The notes under the pieces: generated by a model
Database searches by the model: none
What the model saw: the letters and a program-made list of their open reading frames with translations, nothing else
Told to the model about the DNA's origin: nothing
From: Inia geoffrensis
Taxonomy: Eukaryota; Chordata; Mammalia; Artiodactyla; Iniidae
DNA length: 64,000 nt
Assembly (NCBI GenBank): GCA_036417435.1
Contig: CM070915.1
Span: 79,113,799-79,177,798, forward strand
Direction of reading: 5' to 3'
Made by a program: the position numbers and the translations under genes
Part shown: positions 60,933 through 64,000 of the stretch, piece by piece
Numbering within the stretch: the stretch's first letter is position 1
Layout of the letters: the number at the start of each line of letters is the position of its first letter

Positions 60933-61017
60933 AGACTGAAATGAATTGTTTCCTGAATAATCAGTGAAACTTACAAATTAAACTATTCTGCCACAGGGAG
61001 ACATTTAATGTTTCTTT

Positions 61018-61165
61018 TCCTTTAAAGTGTACAATTTAGTGATTTTCAGTGTACTCATAAGTTTATGTACCTATCACCAGTATCTGACTCCAGAAAATGT
61101 TTGTTACCCCTCAGAAAAAGCCTGTACCTGTTAGCAGTCCTTCTTCATCCCTACCCCGTTAATAT
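61018..61165 (-). mobile_element. Old LINE-1 3' UTR fragment (antisense)
   Basis: 'gtgtacaatttagtgatttt', 'ttatgtacctatcaccagta' and 'aaagcctgtacctgttagca' are antisense L1M 3' UTR landmarks. Confidence 0.78.
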
Positions 61166-61879
61166 CTCTTTGAATTCCTTAATATTAAGCTTCTTTGTCT
61201 TGTTTGGAATTGGCCCTAAAATTATTTCTAGGACTTTTTCAATTTTATATAAATTTTCAAAATTTATTGCTATTAAGTGTCTGCTTCTGTTAACACAATT
61301 TCTGAAGCCCCTGTTGACTGTTTATTGTTTCTGCAATTTTCATTCACATTTTCTTATCTCCTCCTCCTGTTGGCCATCAATGTTGACTGCATGCAAAACA
61401 TTGCATTTGAAAAGGGTGTTTACAGAAATAATTTAAAGTCTAGGATGATATCTGCCTCCAGAGAGGATGCTCATTTGCTTTTGTTTGCATCTGAAGACAC
61501 TAGCACACCAGGAACAGACTAATTTGGCATTGGAGATTGCTTGAGGCCGAGTGCATTCCCTGGTGAGGAACTGTCCACTTCAGGGTTATTCTGTTAACGT
61601 GTGGCTTTTCAAGGTCCTAACATTCGGCAAGCCCTAGCTTCAAATTGCTATCCCCATAGTGCCATAGAGCTGTCAAATTCCTCCCAAACTGGAAAATGCA
61701 GAGGAAAAGTGGGCCAAGCACATAGCATGCATTGCTGCTCTGCTCTCCTCTCCCAGATCTTTCCTGTATCGTTAGTTCTCCCTTGCTGCCTCTGAGTGTA
61801 TGTTCTTATAATTGGTCAGCCGTGTGTGTGTGTGTGTGTGTGTGTGTACGTCGTGGGGAGGAATAGCAGAAGTAGAAGG
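61166..61879. other. Unassigned with (TG)n at 61822-61847
   Basis: A (TG)n run of about 13 units lies at 61822-61847. The remainder is not recognised. Confidence 0.5.
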
Positions 61880-62440
61880 CCTTGTATTACATACTGTTCA
61901 TGGTTTTGTATTAATCTTTTGTTTTTGTATCTTTTCAACACTTCAGTGTTGTTGACCCTCTCTATTGTCTTGGGTTTCCACTTTAATTACCCTTTTCATA
62001 ATTTCTCTCTTTATATTGCATCTTTCTTAGCATTCAAATTAATTCTCAGTCTTGCATTTTCCCCAGTAAATGCATTAAAGGCTATACATTTCTCTATACA
62101 TGTCCTACAAATTTTTATATTTAATAATTTCTACATTACAATATTGTATGTATTTGTATACATTTCTATTAACGTTTTCTTCTTTGAATGATGAAGTACT
62201 TAGAAGACAATTTTAATTTCTAAATGTCTTAATTTCAAAATACATGGGGGTTTTAATGATTTTATTTTGTTACTGATTGTTAATTGTGCTAACTTAATTG
62301 TGCTATAGCCAGAGGATACAGTCTATGTGATATCTATGTGATACCAATACTTGTTTTGTGGACTTGATTCGGAAGAAATATATTTTCTCCACAAGCCCAG
62401 CCCAGTTCTATATACAACCTATTCTGCACATGTGTTTCTG
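61880..62440 (-). mobile_element. Old LINE-1 ORF2 part (antisense), left half
   Basis: T-rich text with 'tgctatagccagaggataca' and 'acttgttttgtggacttg' corresponds to antisense L1 ORF2. It appears to resume at about 63125. Confidence 0.5.
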
Positions 62441-63110
62441 TAAAGCAAATTCACTCATAAATGATTCATTAATAGAGTAATTATGTTGGAATAGAAGAAA
62501 AATTGTATTTGTTCATCCACAATCTATCCCAGGCAAGAGTAGGCAGAATGACGGTAGAATTATGATCTCTGTTTGGAAATGGAAGTCTTCAACGTTACTG
62601 CTACTCTGGCAGGAAAAGCACTGCAGCATCCCCCTTGAGATGCTAGGAACCAGGCTCCATCCGAGGAACAAGCCCTCAGGGCTCCATCCCTGAGAGGTGC
62701 CGTCCCGCTCGTGCTGCACTTGGTGCTCGCTGCACTGCTCACCTCCCATGGGCTCTCTGACCGAGCACACTGGGCAACTGGGGGAAACAGCCCCCTTTCA
62801 AACCAGGTCCATAAAGCAGCACAGTTAAGGGACTCCATCTGGCTTGTCTCTGTACCCACCAGCCATGGTCCAGATAAAGCTAAGTCGTCATTTCCATTCT
62901 ATTGTTTTGGCACATTTTTAGTCACCACTGTGCCAGCATCTGTTCACACTCATACATCCGCACGGGCAGTCCAAGGACTCCCTCGAGTCCCAATTACTCC
63001 TTTTTGTTTGCTGCTCTTGTTACAAAGCGATATAGGTTTTGTCCCCCCCCCCAACTCGCCTTTTCTCAGAAGACTTGCTGTTTTTTCTGCATATATTTGC
63101 AGAACAAAAT
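62441..63110. other. Unidentified insertion-like segment in antisense L1
   Basis: About 670 bp, GC-richer than its flanks, lies where an antisense L1 should run on directly. It includes 'aaaagcactgcagcatcccc' and 'ctcacctcccatgggctctc'. It could be an old LTR or DNA transposon that I do not recognise. Open frames of up to 133 codons on both strands have no recognisable domain. Confidence 0.4.
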
Positions 63111-63124
63111 GATGTTCAAGATGT

Positions 63125-63620
63125 ATATAATGTTTTAGAAAAGACATACCTCTATGTCCTTTGGTTTTACTTTATAATTTGTGTGGTTCAAATCTTTCAT
63201 ACACTTACTATCAATTTTGAAGACAAGTGTATTAAAATCTCCCCAAAGATCTGTAGATATGTCAGTTTCTTCTCGTAGTTCTTTCACTTTTGGCTTTACA
63301 TATTTTAAATTTATCCTACTAGGTTCATAAAAATTTAGAATTGTTCGTTTCTCCTACTTGGATCAAATTTCCTGTTTGATTTCCAGGAAGGCTTCTGTTC
63401 AGAAGCTCTATTTTGGCTCATGTTAATAAAATTACACTTCCCTTGTATCATCTGCCTTTCATATTCTGATTATTTTATCTGGAAACTGTGCCACGTTGGT
63501 CCTGGAGTTCGTTGCTTCTGTTATACTTGCTCCTTATGCCTCGTATGCTCAGGTTTCATGTGATTTTAAGGATTGTGAGATTATGATCAATGACATTTAG
63601 TCTGCAGGATTTTTGAGGCT
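63125..63620 (-). mobile_element. Old LINE-1 ORF2 part (antisense), right half
   Basis: 'attaaaatctccccaaagat' (about 63232) and 'cagtttcttctcgtagttct' match antisense L1 ORF2 downstream of the left half at 61880-62440. Confidence 0.5.
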
Positions 63621-64000
63621 CTGATTTAAGGAGGAGTCTCATTATTCGTTCTGTCAGGTACCTGGGAGGGTCACCAACTGGGACCTTCTTAAAGTAAATT
63701 CCAGCCTTATGTCTTTGGGGGTCCCCGGCAGTGGAGTTGATTCTGGGGTAAAATACAGGCTGGATCAGACTGTCACTGGAGACCCCCTGCTAAAGCTGCT
63801 GTCCCTCCACATAAGCAGTAAGCTCTACCCTCTGCCTGACCCTCCAAGGGCTTTACATTACCAGCCCTTTCCTTGAGAAAAGAACCTTCTGGAGCCTGTT
63901 TTAGTGAGGGATTCCCAGGATTTTCCACCTTGTGAGGATGGAAGCTTTGTCTCCTTCCTTCCTCATGAACCCCATTAAAACGGAGAGATTGAGGTCATGC
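63621..64000. other. Unassigned sequence to window end
   Basis: May continue the antisense L1 in part. No feature is supported. Confidence 0.35.

Overview
This window reads as nuclear DNA of a cetartiodactyl mammal, almost certainly a cetacean (dolphin or whale). The main evidence is a set of 14 tRNA-derived SINE copies, 13 of which share the head 'cttccctggtgg' (CHR-type, tRNA-Glu derived). Most are the short, polyA-tailed form that is abundant in whales. A LINE-1 whose 5' UTR, ORF1 and ORF2 match the cetacean/artiodactyl L1 lineage as I know it supports the same conclusion. Family names rest on recognition of conserved stretches, not on a database search.

I recognise no host exon, no RNA gene, no retroviral gag/pol/env, no CRISPR array and no bacterial-style gene. 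The longest open frames are L1 remnants, shadows of SINEs, or chance frames in LINE-2 and L1 5' UTR sequence. The region is best described as intergenic or deep-intronic, and it is dominated by retroelements of several ages.

Layout. 0.2-6.2 kb: an old sense L1 (ORF1 to ORF2) holding a SINE, followed by an antisense L1 split by a younger L1 3' end. 6.2-9.9 kb: mostly unassigned, with MIR and L2 scraps and a SINE. 9.9-11.1 kb: old L1. 12.5-17.8 kb: a CA repeat, SINEs, and an antisense old L1 holding two SINEs. 18-19.4 kb: single-copy-looking sequence. 19.5-24.4 kb: two old L1 ORF1 regions and two SINEs. 25-29.7 kb: LTRs, MIRs and unassigned sequence. 30-36 kb: a long sense L2, a SINE, and an antisense L2 split by an L1 3' end. 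36-38.4 kb: unassigned. 38.46-42.89 kb: a comparatively young L1 with a complete 5' UTR, ORF1 and the ORF2 endonuclease, but cut off before the reverse transcriptase and abutting an older L1 remnant (to 43.87 kb). 43.9-48.6 kb: L2 pieces and unassigned sequence. 48.8-51.2 kb: antisense old L1. 51.2-53.3 kb: two MaLR-type LTRs with MIR and L2. 54.3 kb: SINE. 54.5-57.4 kb: unassigned. 57.4-58.7 kb: old L1 containing a 115-bp x 4 tandem array and a SINE. 59.6-60.8 kb: two SINEs. 61-63.6 kb: antisense L1 pieces, one interrupted by about 0.67 kb of unidentified sequence.

There is no gene network to describe. The biology visible here is retrotransposon history: nested insertions with target-site duplications, local tandem duplications inside L1s, one aberrant L1 structure, and a clean split of the SINEs into two subfamilies that differ in length, tail and the pol III B box. 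I did not find a convincing undescribed system.
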